64,000 nt of DNA, from the NCBI GenBank assembly GCA_004154925.1, contig QJNS01000089.1:186001-250000 (forward strand), in the 5' to 3' direction. Source of the stretch: Monosporascus cannonballus (taxonomy: Eukaryota; Ascomycota; Sordariomycetes; Xylariales). The notes beneath the pieces are model-generated. The model was not told the DNA's origin and ran no database searches. It was given only the letters and a program-made list of their open reading frames with translations. Positions within the stretch are counted from its first letter, which is position 1. Every line of letters begins with the position of its first letter. Positions 36,683 through 51,200 of this stretch are shown piece after piece. Position numbers and translations under genes: made by a program.

Positions 36683-37572
36683 ATTTAGCTGCTTTTAATC
36701 TTTTTCTAGGTTATAAGGTAATAACGATAGTCCGTATAAGCAAAATAATTGTTGAATAGGTTTTTTCTATATTAGATATGTTAAGGGAATTCGGCGTACG
36801 ATATTACAACCGGTAATTACATTATCGTAACTGATAAAAATATTACGGTTGCGCATTTCGTAAGCCTAAATATAATCATATTAATTTTAATTTTAATCAT
36901 AAATATTAAAATTATATAAATATATTAATTCATATTTAACGGATATGTTAAATATTAAATATATCGAATTTAAATGAATTGTATTATAATTATAAAGATA
37001 TTTTAAATTTAAATATTTTGAATTTTATATAATGTTGATATAATAACGATATCTAAAATAAATAAAAATATAATTAAATAAATCTTTTTCTTCTAAATTA
37101 TTTTAAAACTATATAGAATGGAATAATATATGTAATATTTATATTATTATAATTATTAAAACATTACAGTGGATAATTTAACTAAATTTTAATTTTTGTT
37201 AAAATAAATCGAAAATGTTTATATATATTAATAAGTATTAGATATATATCTAAAATTTATTAGATCTAAATTAATTATAAAACTTAAAATTAATTGCTTA
37301 TTTTGTAAAAAATAAATAAAACAAAAATATTATTTTTATAATTTAAATTCATACCTTATTAGTTCGTTACGAGGATATGCTATTTAATTCGTTAATTTTA
37401 ACGTTTTGGCGTAATATATAAAAGTATATCAAAAATAGAAACGAGCAAGCAGAGGCCTGAGCAAGCTGAGATAAAGTATATCTAATATGTGAGAAGTCCG
37501 TCCAGCAATTATTTTGCTCGTACAGGCTCTCGTTGTTACGTTGCAGCCATGAAAAGGCTAAGGGCAGCCAAG

Positions 37573-37728
37573 TCCGAAACGCCTTTATGACTGCGACATA
37601 ATAATTATAATTCGTACAGTTAAAAATATAGCTCTACGAGCTTTTCTCATATTAAATTATCATTAAAAAGCTTATTGGAAAACGTTATATACGGTAATTA
37701 TATTATTATAATTATAAAGCCGTTCCAG
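37573..37728. repeat. Inverted-repeat element of about 155 bp (MITE-like), copy D
   Basis: This is the best preserved copy. The left end CCGAAACGCCTTTATGACTG mirrors the right end (TATAAAGCCGTTCC), and the interior is shared with copy B in inverse orientation. It has no coding capacity, as expected of a non-autonomous element. Confidence 0.7.
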
Positions 37729-38199
37729 TTTAAATATATATATATAAAACAAGAGTTTTAACTTATTCTTTAATATTCTTTTATTAAATTTATCATTTTT
37801 AAAAAATTATATATATGATTAAAACTCCTTTTTCAAGTTATATATATATATAATTCTTTTATAATCAAATTATATTATTATTTTATTTACGATGTTTAAA
37901 AAAAGTTTTAAAAATTTGTATAAAAAATATAAATTTGAATTAAAATTTAAAATATAATGTTAGACCTTATTTTAGACGTTTTATTATTTTTGTAAGTTTT
38001 TTATAAATTAGATTAGCGTAATACTAAAAGCTACTTAGCTACAGTTGCGCTGTAGGCGTAGCTATAATCTTCAAAATAAGGCCTGATTTTAATAAGGCAA
38101 GAAATGATCGCAATTGTAGCAACAATTCTAGTGCTTACAGCTATATACGTACTGGAGTCGTTATAGTAGGACAAGGTCGTAACATATATTATTAAACTA

Positions 38200-39950
38200 T
38201 AAAAACTTTATTAAAACAAATTTCGTCTTAAGATTACTCTTAAAGTTATCTAAAAATAAAGATACAAATAACAGTAAAACAAATAGTAAGCAGAAAAAAA
38301 TAATAGCCTTTTATTACTAGGTAACGCTTGAAATAAATTAATATTTTTTAAGTTTTCTTCAGCCATAAAACAAGGTTTTAAAAATTAAATAACTTAACAA
38401 ATTTTTAATACTATTAAAACTTTAAGAATTTAATTAAGACATTTGCTATTATAGCGTTAATAAGCGTTTATTTGATCTTTATCTTTTTTTGCTATATAAA
38501 ATTGGCGAAATGAATAATTATAAACGTTAAGGTATTTTAGTTTTATACTTAGACGTATAATCTGTTTGGAAAATGATTAGTCATATTATTCATTTATTAT
38601 TTATTTAAATAATTAAATTCTTATTTAATTTTAGCGCAACAGCCTTAAATAATCTTAACATGAAAAAAGGTTTCTTAACAAATTATAATAAAGCTAAAAG
38701 TTTAATTTTCGTACTAAAAATAATAATCGTGTTTTGCTTATTAATCCGTAGTGCGATAAAGTTATTAAAAATAATAATATAAATTCTGGAAGATTTTCTA
38801 ATTAACGTTATCTGCAAAAAAGTGATATTCGTATATAAAAACAATTAAGCTTTAAGATTTTCGTTTCTTTCGAATTCCAGGATTAAAGTACGCGTAAAAT
38901 AAACAAAAAAATAGCCTTATTAACGGCGTCAAAATATGTAAGGCTTAGATTTTTATAATATTATAATAAATAAATAGTAACATTAATTAAATCCGGGAAA
39001 ACAATAATAATTCCGTATAACAAATATTCGATTTTTTCAAAATATAACTTTTTTAACGTTATTGACGTTTCGCTTTAATATTTTTTAAAATTCTTTTATT
39101 TAAAGATTTAAAATATGTTTTTCTAAGTTTAGATAATTTAAAACATATATATAATTTCTCCTAGTAAATATTTTATAATAACTATAGTTTTCTAATAGTA
39201 CAGTTTCGCAAAATATATATCTTAAGAAATTCTTATGACTTTCTAAAATTATTATTATAAAAATGTTAAGTTAATTTTTCGAAATTTTTTTTCGATACGC
39301 ATTATATTGTAAATTCTATATAACAGAATTATATTTTTAACGTAGAAAATAACCTTAATAAATTATTAATTATGATGTATAAACTATTCGGAACAAACTT
39401 TATTCCGAATTCCTTTAATTTTACTATTAAATTTCGATATTATAGAAACAATAATTGCCTTCAGCCGTATAAGGTCTTTTATAATCCTAAATAAAACATC
39501 GATGTATAAGTTCTTATAGAAAACGTAAATATATTAACTTATCGAAATCGCTATGCAAGCACGCTTTAATAATATTCAATTAACGAAATTTAAAGTTAAT
39601 TCGGATTATAATAATTTTAAATGTGCAAAAGAACTTACTTATTAACCTAAAAACGTAAATGTTAAAGCTTTTACGAAATTAAAGATTATTGCGAATAATA
39701 AATTTAACTTTAAATTTTAAATTACTTCGTATTTATTAAATTTATATATAAATATTTATGTTAATAAAAGTATACCCTTAAAACATATGTTTTAAATCGT
39801 TTTTTATAATAAAGTAACGGCAATTAATCACTTTATTTAATATATCTAATTTCATTTTCAAATAAATATTTGTTAATTTTTAACGTATTTATGTTATACA
39901 GCTTTTTGCTAATGTTTTAAAAATAATAGAAAATTTGATGCGATATAAGC
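38200..39950 (-). pseudogene. Ty1/copia pol remnant (reverse transcriptase and RNase H), RIP-decayed
   Basis: Translating the minus strand and ignoring stops, about 39950-38850 shows the copia RT landmark KTLYGLKQA-like. About 38840-38350 shows the RNase H series: YIIIFNNF followed by NKQNTIIIFSTKIKLLAL (from a KQ-TVTTSSTEAELLAL ancestor), then a FVKKPFFMLRLFKAVALKLN stretch and an NNK-II-LI block corresponding to DNQQTIRLV. Dozens of stops occur, mostly at former CAG, CAA and TGG codons. Orientation and order (RT right, RNase H left) fit the 3' LTR at 34974-35212. Confidence 0.78.
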
Positions 39951-40922
39951 AATTATATTTAATCGTAATCCAAAAAAAAAACACTTAAAATATTTAAAGA
40001 CGTATTAAGCTTTTCGAATTTTAACTTATAATTAATATTAGTTGAAAATAATTCTTTCTGTTTCTCGTATTCGAAAATGGATAATAAATATTTAATCTAA
40101 GAAATCTAATATTTTACGGCATTACTATAATTAAAATAAACTTAATAATATATTTTAAACTATATCACATAATAATACGTTGTGTTATTAATAATTGAAA
40201 TTTTTAAAAGCTAAAATAATTCCGGATATAAATAAATAAATTTATATAATCTTAAATTTCGAATCGTTAGTTTTAATGGGAATACTTAAAGCGTTCTGTT
40301 TTTGAAATTATTACTAACTGCCAAATTAAACAGATTTTCGTCCGAAATAACTTTATAAAAATTATTAGATTTTACCTTTTTAATTTCTTATAAGACTTTT
40401 AATTAAGAGAATTTATAACTACTATGATAATATTATAAATAACCTTTTTAGATTCGTATTGCTTTATCGATTTGTTTACTCTTTTAATAAAATCTATTTT
40501 TAAGAGATTATTTTTAAAAATAATTTTCGAAATCCTTAAGAAAGTTCTTATTATAAATAAAAGAAGGATATTATCGATGTAATCTTCTAATTCAGCGATT
40601 TCGAACGAAAATATTTTGTATTCGTTTTAATATATTTTTACTTCATCAAAAATAACGTTCTTATTAATAATAACGCATTATTAGGAAAAGAAAATCTATA
40701 CCTAATATGTATTATTGATTATGTATTCTATGAGATATTCAATATACGCCTTAGAATCTATATTTTTAAGAGCTTTGCATTTCGCCGAATAATTTTCGTA
40801 AATATATAAGCTTTAATTCGAAAATACGATATCCGTTACGTTTATTTTTAAATTTTTTTCGCGGATAATTATTTTAACTTAATTAATTATTTATTTATTA
40901 AAAATGTATATAACGAATTTTT

Positions 40923-41116
40923 TATAAGATAATAGGTAGCTAAAGGCTAGAGTGAGGTGACCCTCGACCAGTCGCAAAGCGTATTCCAAGAAGTAAGTGT
41001 ATTAGGTTACTTCCATCTAGCGTTTCTTACTAGCTGCCAGATAGTTATTTGTACTGGAGCGTGGATCTATAGCCGGTCGAACACCAGCCGCAGTCCTATA
41101 GGAGCTGAATTCTCAC
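40923..41116 (-). mobile_element. Putative solo LTR, 194 bp, little mutated
   Basis: A GC-balanced island in AT-rich DNA. On the minus strand it starts TGTGAGAATT and ends CTTATA, which would be CTCACA before two C-to-T changes, so the ends were inverted repeats. TTTTT flanks both sides (40918-40922 and 41117-41121), a possible but weak 5-bp duplication in such DNA. Confidence 0.55.
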
Positions 41117-42789
41117 ATTTTTAATTTAAAGCTTAAATAAATATATAATTAATAATATATATAAATACTTTTATTATTTCAGGTCGTAAACCGGAAATAT
41201 ATTTATTATTAATAATTAAATAATGCATTTTTATCATAATTACCTTATTTAAAATTAAATATTAAAATAAAATATATTTCAATTATATAAATTTTAAGAT
41301 TTTATTAAATATTATTTTAGAAAACGAAATAATTTCATAATAACTTTATAAAATAAATATCATATTAACTCATATTATATTTATCTTTTTTTATAGACGT
41401 TTATTGAAAATTACAAAAAATATTAAAACTAGAGAATATAAAATACGAAACATTTATTGTAGTTGTTTTATAAATTAAATTAATTTAAACACAAATTTCG
41501 AAAATATTTTCGGAGATACAATACGATTATTTACGTTTATTAACCTAAAATTCGAGAAAAAGGATTAAAAATATAATATATTGGTTAAAATTTTCTTATT
41601 AATAATAATATATTTCTAATATGGCGTTTTATTATTTAATTATGTTTTTATATAATTAATTTTAAATTTTTAAATATAAGAATTTTGTTTCGAGAATTTA
41701 TTTTAAAACCTTTAATTATACTACGAATAAATCGAGATATTTTTAAAATTTAATAATAAATTGAAATTAATATTTGTGGTTAAATTTGAATTATATAATA
41801 AATATAATAATATTTTACGAAATGCTTTTATAAACACGGTAACACTTTATTGTAAATGTAAGAAAATACATTATTATATATAAGAAATGTTTAGAGAATT
41901 TTAAAATATAATAAATATATTTTGAAAGTATATATACAATTATTATATTAAAAAACTTTTATATTTAACCGTTATTTCGAAACTATGTATTTTGATTATA
42001 GCAAAAGAGATTATTTTCGAAGAAACTATTTCAGAAAAACCTTTGATAAATAATAATATAAGCTTTATAAATAACCTTAGCTAATAAGAAAAAGTTTTTT
42101 TAAGTATATATTACCTTTTAAAAATATATAAAAATAATTAGTAAATAGCGTTTTAGAATTAAATAAATATAAAGGCAAATTATAGTATAATACGTCTTAA
42201 AATATTCGAAAAGAGTAGTTAATTATTGCGATTAAAATTTAAATCGAAATTAAGAACTTATTTAAATAATTTTATTATAATATACGAATAAGTTAAGTTA
42301 TAAATCCGAATTACAAATTCGTTTAATATTACGAAATTAAAGAATATCGTTTCATTAGTATAAAAATAGAAAAACCGGATATTTTATTAAAATTATTAAA
42401 ATTTCAAAAAACAGATTCCATTATTAATTAATTATTATTTAAATAGAAACATTAATATAAATCAAAAGTATTACATTTGTTTATTTTATAAAGAAGTATG
42501 AAATAATACTTTAATTATTTTCAAAACTAGTAACTGTTAAATTACTAAAATACTTATTATACAAGTATGCAATAAATTTATTCGACGAAAAAAAAAACTT
42601 CAAGATTTTAAAAAGTATATAATAATAATAATAATAGAAAAATTAGACGTAATAATAACTTAATTAAAACTCTTATATTATTTGCGCTTTAAAAGACGAT
42701 ATTATATTTTAATATTTGTTATAAAGGGTATAAGTATATAATGTGACAACATTATATATTATTACTTATAATATATAAAATATTAGATT

Positions 42790-44930
42790 GGTTAATAGCT
42801 GTTTGAATATATACAAAGTTGGACTCAAAAATGCGTATCGTCAAATACGTATTAATAAGAATAATAAGTAAAAAATGGCTTTTAAAACGAAATATAATTA
42901 TTTTGAATATTTTATAATATTATTTGGATAATTTAACACGTTAATTACGTTATAAATGTATATTAACGGAACGTTATAAAACCTAATAAATATCGACCAT
43001 ATAATTTATTTTATTAACACATTAATATATAGGCAAGATATAACAAAATATAAATAATATATTTGCAGTATATTCGAGAAATTAGGAAAATATAAATTTT
43101 ATATATTTGTAACTTTCTTTTTTAAATATCAGATTTTAACTAATAATATTAAAATAAAAAAGTTGTATCGAAATTCTTAAAGACCAGTAGTTATCAGAAA
43201 ATATTTATAATATTCTATCGAAAATGTATTAAAAAATATACAAAAATATTTATTCTATTAATGGACTAACTTTACGAAAAGGTCGAAAACCTTATATAAT
43301 TATTTTTCGATTACGAAATAATTTTTAAAATATTTTAAATTATTTTAATATTAAAAAAAGTTTTTAACCTTTTAATTTACTATTATATATTTACAGTAAA
43401 ATAAATATATTCGAACAATTTACTGATGTAATTATATTTAAATGTTATAAAAAATTAATATTTAATAATATTTAAATTTCTAAAAATAATATCGGAAGAA
43501 ATCCGTTATGTTATAAAAAATGACAATGTGTTAATTATTGTAAATGTTTTAGAATATTTAATATTATTTTATTAATTATTCTTACTATTTCGCAAAATCT
43601 ATTATGAATTATTTTACTTTTAAATATTTAAATTATTTTGTTATAATAAATTTCATTACTACGTTCCAATAGGTAAATAATAACATAATTAATAATTCAT
43701 TAAAAGAATTTAATTGACTAGAAAATAATACAAATTCAAAATTTAACAGAAATCAATATTGAAATAATAAGAAAATATTAAAAATAAAAATATGTTAATG
43801 AAATGTTAGAGCTATAAATATTTATCGTCTTATTACTAAAATTATGAATATCTTATTAATAATAAATATATATAGCTCCGAAAATAGAACGGTTCAAATG
43901 TACTGCAAAAAAAGGAAATATTTATAAAGTAAAATTATAATTTATAAATTATATAATTTATCGTGATAAACCGTTAATAACGCTATTAAAACGGTACTAT
44001 TTCCGAAAAAAGACCTAATAATTATTTTAGTTCTTAATTTATAGTACAAAATAAACTTATTTTTAATAAAATCTAAAAAGCAAAATATTTAAAAGGAAAC
44101 GCAAAATACATAAACAATTGTAATGTATTGAAAAGATTACTAATTTATTAAAATATAAAAACGTAATTTATAATTCATATAAGTCGAATTTACGCAACTT
44201 ATTAATTAATATTACAATTTCCTTAATACACATTATTTCGGCGTTTTAAAAACGTACAAACGGCTAATTTAAAATTATTTTTAGAAAATATGAAATTAAA
44301 ATGTTAAAAATCCAAAATAATATTTTATCGATATTACGAAAAATTCGTTTCGTTATTAATTTCGGACCGTTTATATAAAAAGTTACTATAAACTTTAATA
44401 CGAATTTACCGTTATTTATAAAGCTGTACAACAAAGAAAGCTATAATGTTATTTTCGTTATAATAGATAAAATAACGCGATATATATATATTATATCACA
44501 ATAAAACCGAGATTTATCGTTAACACTTTAATCGAAATATTATTCCATTTTATTTTAAATTAAAACAATACTTTTCATAATATAATTTTTAAATATAACT
44601 TTTTATTTATTTATAATTTTAAAAATACCTTTTCCAAATTATTTACAATTAAACGAAAATTAAACATAATATTTTATTTATAAATGTAGAAACGGAACAT
44701 TACACTTAATATTAAAATATTATTTATAAATATTTTATAACTGAAATTAAATATATTAAACGCCTCATTTATTGCCGATATAAGTTATAAATAATAATAA
44801 TTATTCTTTAATAGTTAAAACAATATTAACCGAAATACTGTTTAAACATATATTATAAGCATTAAAATATGTTTTTATAATAATATAATTTTGAAATTTT
44901 AAATTTATTAAGATACTTAAAAAAAGAAAT
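42790..44930 (+). pseudogene. Ty3/gypsy pol remnant (reverse transcriptase, RNase H, integrase), RIP-decayed
   Basis: The plus-strand reading at about 42810-43060 gives LKNAYRQIRINKNNK, then MAFKTKYNYFEYF, the gypsy RT core. At about 43000-43150 follow the decayed YLDDILIYS region and IFEKLGKYKFYIF. At about 44380-44520 the integrase start reads SITINFNTNLPL then KESYNVIFVIIDKITRYIYI. Many stops and D-to-N changes occur, as RIP causes. The LTRs of this copy were not identified; it is separate from the complete element starting at 45606. Confidence 0.8.
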
Positions 44931-45605
44931 ATAGTAATAAAAGAAGAAAAATATAATATCAAACAATCGCCATATAAAAAATAAATATATAAAGGTTTTC
45001 ATTAAATGTATTAATTAATACAGAACTGATAAAAAGTTTTCGAATAAATATATTAAACATTTTTAAGTAATAAAACTTACAAATTCGAAATTGATTTTTA
45101 AAATACGATTTCTATTTTTACATAATCATATTTATAAAGTTTTTCGTACATTATTATTAACGCCGTAATATAATAAAGGTAACCTTAAAAAACAGGAAAA
45201 TAACTTGAGTATAAAGGTGAAAAAATACTAAAAAATCGTAATAATAAATAATAGCTTATAAAATAAAAGAGTTTTGCCTTTCAAAACGAATATATTAAAA
45301 TCTTATTATTTTATATAAAACGTTATTTAAATAACGAAAATTAAAAAAAGAAAATATGTAAAAAGAAATATTATAATAAAAACATCACAAAATAAACAAG
45401 ATTAATTATTAATTATTATTTATTAAAACCGTTACCCTCGCGCTGTTAAATATATTTACTTTTTAATAATGTATTTACAGTTTATTGAATATTTCGAAAT
45501 AGAATTTAAATTTAATTCGTTATAATATCGATATAAAAAGTATTTAATTATCGCAAAACTGTTTAAATATTATTATTATCTTATTTATCGTTATCATCTA
45601 TATTT

Positions 45606-46032
45606 TGTTAGAAGAATAAGATTTTTTTTGACCTCGAAAAGACCTACTTTTAGAGCCTAACGCGGGCCTATCTTAGCTAAACCGCGGATAAAGAGGTTCG
45701 ATATTCGAAATAATCTAATTAATTTAAGTAATTTAAGAAATTTAGGACTAGATTATATAAAATATATAGATTTATAATATATTTTGTTACGAAAAACAAA
45801 AGTATATAATAAATGGATTATTTATATAAATAATTGCTTATTTAACTTTATTATTTAATTGTTAATTTAACCTTTTAAATAAAGGTGTCGTTTTTTAATT
45901 AAGGAAAAAGTTTATAAACTTTTTAACGAATAAAATACTGGATTACTTTTTGCTTTATTATAAATTGCAAATTAAAACCTTTTTTCGAATATTACTTATC
46001 CCTTTAGATATATATATTATAAATTCGTTATA
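45606..46032 (+). repeat. 5' LTR of the gypsy element
   Basis: This 427-bp LTR aligns over its length with 55242-55663. Both align, after allowing for C-to-T and G-to-A, with the reverse complement of the cleaner solo LTR at 56358-56780, best over the last 250 bp. Confidence 0.85.
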
Positions 46033-46456
46033 TTTTAATAGCTTTTTAATTAATAGCCGACGAATAATTTATCGCGTAATTAGAGTATAGAGTTTTGGAA
46101 TTTAGTACAAACGATAATATAAAACGATATTTAAAAGATAAATAACATATCCGATTTCCGTTATAAATTAATAAAAGGTTAATTACAGTATTAAATAATT
46201 TATCCCTTGTTAAAAAGATATTCCGATTAATCGATAATATGATATTAATAACTACTTGATTGCAACGAAATTCTTATCTCTTTTAGCATTAACTTACTCT
46301 TATAAAAATATTATTAAAATTCAAATATTTACGGCTAAAGAAATTAAGAACGAAAAAAGAAAAAAATATAAAATCTAATAAAAAAGAAATCAACGCTTAA
46401 CGAAAAGCTATATATTTTAATATCAAAGCTATAAATCTTAAAAACGGAAAACGCTA

Positions 46457-48288
46457 GCCTCGGACCCCACCTAATAAATTACCTCAGCAATAAATAGCCA
46501 AAACATATACAAATTAATAGTAATCTGCATATTCTAAAGCTTTTCAACAATGCAATAACGTATTTCTTAATAAAATAAAACTACTTAGGCTATTTAGATT
46601 TGCGTTATCTCTTTTTAACGAGTTGCTTTTCAATATAACTATTAATTGGAATTTGATTACCAACTGTTATAGATTTCAAACGTTTAGTAATTTTGTTTTT
46701 AGCCGACCTAATATCTAATAAATTCGCAAAAATCTCATTCAGCTATTTAATAACAATTTAGCGTTTAAGACCTTTGTATTTTTCGAATTTCGTTCGTAAA
46801 AGCTAATAATCTAGGCGAAAAATGGCGTTTTCGATATTAAAATTATCAAGTCCCTTAGCCGTTTTAATTACCACCTTCTATATATCGCGAAATACCTCCG
46901 TCTAATTGCGTAAGGTCGATCGCATACTTTTCTATAACTTTAGAGCCCTATAAAGAATATATACGACTTCGTTCTGGCTGTTAATTATTTGTTCCGGAGG
47001 TATTTTCGGCTTAAGGGTCGGTAACGGTATTATTTCGAGATTTTTTAATATTATTTCGAGTTTAAAAAAATAAGCTAATATAACGTTATTTAGCTTTAAT
47101 GTTTTTGTCGATAAAGGCGATTTCGGCAGCTTTGCGATGCGTTTTTAACATACGGCGTTTGTATTCGAAAATTATTACGAATAGTCCGCCGGCTTTCCAT
47201 AAAGCGATATAATATTTTTTTCAAATACGGAAAATATAGTAACGTTAAATAACTAAAAGTTACCACTTAAATAAAATGGAAAATATATAAGGAGGACTTC
47301 ATTCTTAAATTTTTGTATATAAAAATAAAAATACGTATATAATATAGCTATTTAAATAATTAACCGTTATTTATTATAGAAACGAAACTTAATTTCTGGG
47401 AAGAAAATAAATTTTATTTATTTTAACGCAATAACGTTATTAATTTATTTTTTCGAAATTAACGTATATTCGCTTTTCTTTTCCATATTTTCGAATAATA
47501 ATTGTTTTTAATCGATTAAACTATTGAAAATATATTTACTCCTATTTTTCTCGTATATAAAAAAGATATATTCGAAAATAAATACTTATAACATTACCCC
47601 TGATTTTCTAAGTTTCGTATAAATCGTTTCCGAAAATCTTACGACCGTTTTATTAGCTTGTTTCCTTTTTTGAACGCCTATTTTATTTATATTATATTCG
47701 TTCGCAAGTTTGATTTTATATTTAATTCGGATAGCGATAAGAAAAAAAGAAAAACTTGCGGATATCGTTGCGATCGCGTACCTTTAGGCGGTCCCGAGGC
47801 ATAATTCGTTTTCTTTTTGTATATATCTTATTGTAACGTACGATGAAGCAATTAATTTAATTTTTTCCAACGGTTTTTTCAAGACGCAGTAAGGATTTTG
47901 CTATTTGACGAACCTGGGTCTTTATGGAAGCGCGGCCGTATATTGTTTTATGCAATATCTAATTAATAATTTTATGTTTTTCCTGATCCGATAATTTACG
48001 CGCGGTATTTTAGGTTTCGGAACGCGGTTTAACGCTCTAAACGCTGTATAATAAAATCGATTAGGGTATTTCGAATCGCGCGTTCGTTAGGGCCTCGAAA
48101 TCACTTTCTGTAATAAAGTCCTTGACGTTTTGAATTCTCTGCTTACGGTCGAAATTAACCATTTTTATCCGAAATTAATTGACTAAAAAGTGATAGAGTT
48201 ATCGCAAAGTATTGTTATAAGGAGTGGTTGTTATTGTGGAAAAGAGTTTATTTATTGCTAAGGTAATTTATTAAGTGATGTCCGAGGT
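46457..48288 (-). mobile_element. pogo/Fot1-type DNA transposon (Tc1/mariner superfamily), RIP-decayed, nested
   Basis: Terminal inverted repeats of at least 40 bp: left from 46457 (GCCTCGGAC...AATAAATTACCTCAGC) and right ending 48288, whose complement reads ACCTCGGAC...AATAAATTACCTTAGC. TA lies just outside each end (46455-46456 and 48289-48290), the target duplication of this superfamily. The length of 1832 bp is typical for Fot1-like elements. It sits between the 5' LTR and pol of the gypsy element, so it inserted later. Confidence 0.88.
46550..48162 (-). pseudogene. pogo/Fot1-like transposase remnant
   Basis: The minus-strand frame from ATG 48162 reads MVNFDRKQRIQNVKDFITES and an ARFEIP block, the Psq-type helix-turn-helix start. 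Next come SVKPRSET, ARKLSDQEKHKI and a GRASIKTQVRQIAKSLL stretch followed by VGKN-INCFIVRY, the CENP-B-type helix. MPRDRLKVRDRNDI follows, and near 47700 there is a NEYNINKIGVQ block, the former first catalytic aspartate site (NMDE) with Asp now Asn. Frequent stops stand at former Trp and Gln codons. A functional enzyme would bind the inverted repeats and cut and paste the element; this one is dead. Confidence 0.82.
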
Positions 48289-51200
48289 TAAATACACTTA
48301 ATAATAAAAAGCTTTAACTTTATCGTTATTCTGTACAAACTAATTACTAAAAAATATCATCTCTTTTCCTAATTACAATACAAATACAGATATTAAAAGT
48401 TATAAGTTAATTTTTCCAAAAGTTTATAACGGATTTATAAATATAAAAGAGTTTTTAGCTTAAGATAGATTTTACTTCAAGTTCTATAAGAATTTCTTAA
48501 CAAAAATCTATTAAAAATAATTATTATTTTATAACTAATTATTAAGAAAAGTTTTTAATAATTAGAATGTATTATGAAAATTTACTTACAAAACTATTTA
48601 GCAATTCTTCGAATATAATAAATTATATCTTTAATAAATATCGACATTTTTTTAAAAAAATAAAGACGTTATTTAAAAGTTCAAATAAAAATAATACGCG
48701 GTTAACCAATTTTAGGGTTTTTAAATCAAATTAATATCTAAATCTATTGTTAAATTTAACCGCGTAATAGCTAGTTTTAACTTATTAAACCACGCGTTAT
48801 TTTATCTTTATTATAATTGTTTAAAGTTTTAAGTCAAAAATATATGATATATAAAATTTAAAATTAAATCCTTTATAAAATACACCGATAAGATTATTAT
48901 CGTCGATAAACGTACTTTTCATAAATGCTTTTAAAAAGGGGGTAAATAAACGAAATAACGATAAAAGCTGTAATAGACGAATTAAACAGAACGAAGATAA
49001 GACTTAAAAAAGTATTACTTTGAAAAAGTCCTAAAAATAAATTTAATATAAAATGCTTTGATGATAATAAAAATGGTATTTTAAAAATAAATATTGTTTT
49101 TCAACTAAAAAGAATTCCAGACAAAAAGGTACTTTTAGCTCTAAAATAAAACCAGAATAGTTAAATAAAAAACAAACTATAAAGTAAAAAAACAAAAAGA
49201 AAACGAAAAAAACAAACAAAAAAAGAAAAGAGTAAATAAGACCTTTTTCCAATCGGAATTTATGATTATTACAACTATCTAGATCTAAAACGACATCATA
49301 AAGTACGAGGAATATCCTATATACGAAAGTTCTAAGGTTAAAGCTTACAGATATTATCTATAACAAAACCGCCTTTAAAATAACCATAGAGCTAAAATAT
49401 CTTCGCTATTTCAACATATCGAAACACGAGATATACGATAAATACAGCTAGTTCCGGCCAGATATTAATATTTATAAATAATTGTCCTTAAATTTTGCAA
49501 AATTCTTAGATATAATATATATTTAAAAACAACCTTTAATAGATTTTTACACTATATTATACGTATATTCTATTATTTCCATATTTACTTAATTTATTTT
49601 AAAATCAAAACGAATAATAAATGTTAATTTCGATAAAATCAAAAGATTACTACGAATTCTAACGATAAATATAAATATATAAAAAGTTTTTCATAGCCAA
49701 AATACCTAAAGTTATATTACTTATATCTCAAATAAAAACGAAATCAATAAGCTCTATCGTAAAAATACCTATGTTATTTTCCGATACTTTATATTTAATA
49801 CGAACTCCTAGATATAAAAGCTAGTTTTGTAAAAGTATATACAGTTAATCTTATAATCTGGAAAATATAAAACCAAATATTATGTTAAAAAAGACCCTTG
49901 CTTTCGAATACCAGTTATACAAAGAGAAATAATACAAATATATACATTATTGTTGTACCAAATATATTATCAAAAAAATTAAAAAATAGAAACGCTTATT
50001 TATAAATAAATTACGCCAGTTAAAAAAGCGCTAAAACCTTTCGAAATTAGGATATAAAAAAGCTCACTAATACAAAACCTAATACAAAATAAGAAGAAAA
50101 ATAAATAATTAGATTAAAATTTCTCTTTACCATAAAAAGTATACGTTCAAAATCAGAATTAACTTAAAAGCAAAAGGTAATTTTATTTTTCTCACAGTAA
50201 CAGAAAATATTGAATTTTTTAAAAATATAAATTAAAATTCTACAAATGACTGATAGGAATCCAAAATTTATTCAAGTACGAAAATTAACAAATACTTCGA
50301 AAAACTAAGGAATTTCTCGTCCAAATTCAAAAACATCAAAAATAACTTTTATTAAACATAGCGTACATCTTGGAATATAATATTATTTTAAAAATAATTT
50401 AATTCCGTTCTAGAAATTTACGCATTCACTAAAAAAACAAATACTTTTTTAAGAAAACAAAGTAATATCTGAAAAAGATTTTTACGAAATTTGCTACATA
50501 ATTAAAAAGTATGAATTTCGACTTAAATTATAATAATATCTTTAAAATATCGCAAATATAAAATGCTTTTTCGAAACAAAAAAGACCATAAGTTATTGCT
50601 ATATAATTAATGAGATTATCAAATTTTTATTAAAAAAGCATTATTTAAATTCCACAAACTCATTATATAAATGTTAAAAAGCTAAGAACGCTATAAAAAG
50701 GCAAATAATTAAACTTAAAGAAAAAATATGTTTAATCTATTACATCTTTAGCAAAATACTTAATACTTATAATACCTAAACTTAAATATAATAAACAGAA
50801 AAGTAACTAAAACGAAAACCTTATTTCTCGACGTATAATTGATTACAAATAATTAAATAATATTATTATCAAAAACGAATATCTTTTAATACTTATATAT
50901 ATCATAAAAAGTATTAGCAATACAAAATAATTTACGATATTTAATTTTCGAAACGGTTATTATCATATTTAAAGAGCTAAAAAAAGCTACTTTTAAAATA
51001 ATAGACGAATATTACGAATATTATATTATTTCTATAAAACTTATTAATATTCCTATAAATTTCTAACGATTAATTATAACTATTTTCAAAAAAACCCTTA
51101 AATAACTTCATATTTATGTATCATAAAAATATATTTATCTATTTAAAAGCCTTAGAAAAACACAAAAGAATTCGTTTTAATGTTCGAAACTTTAAATAAT

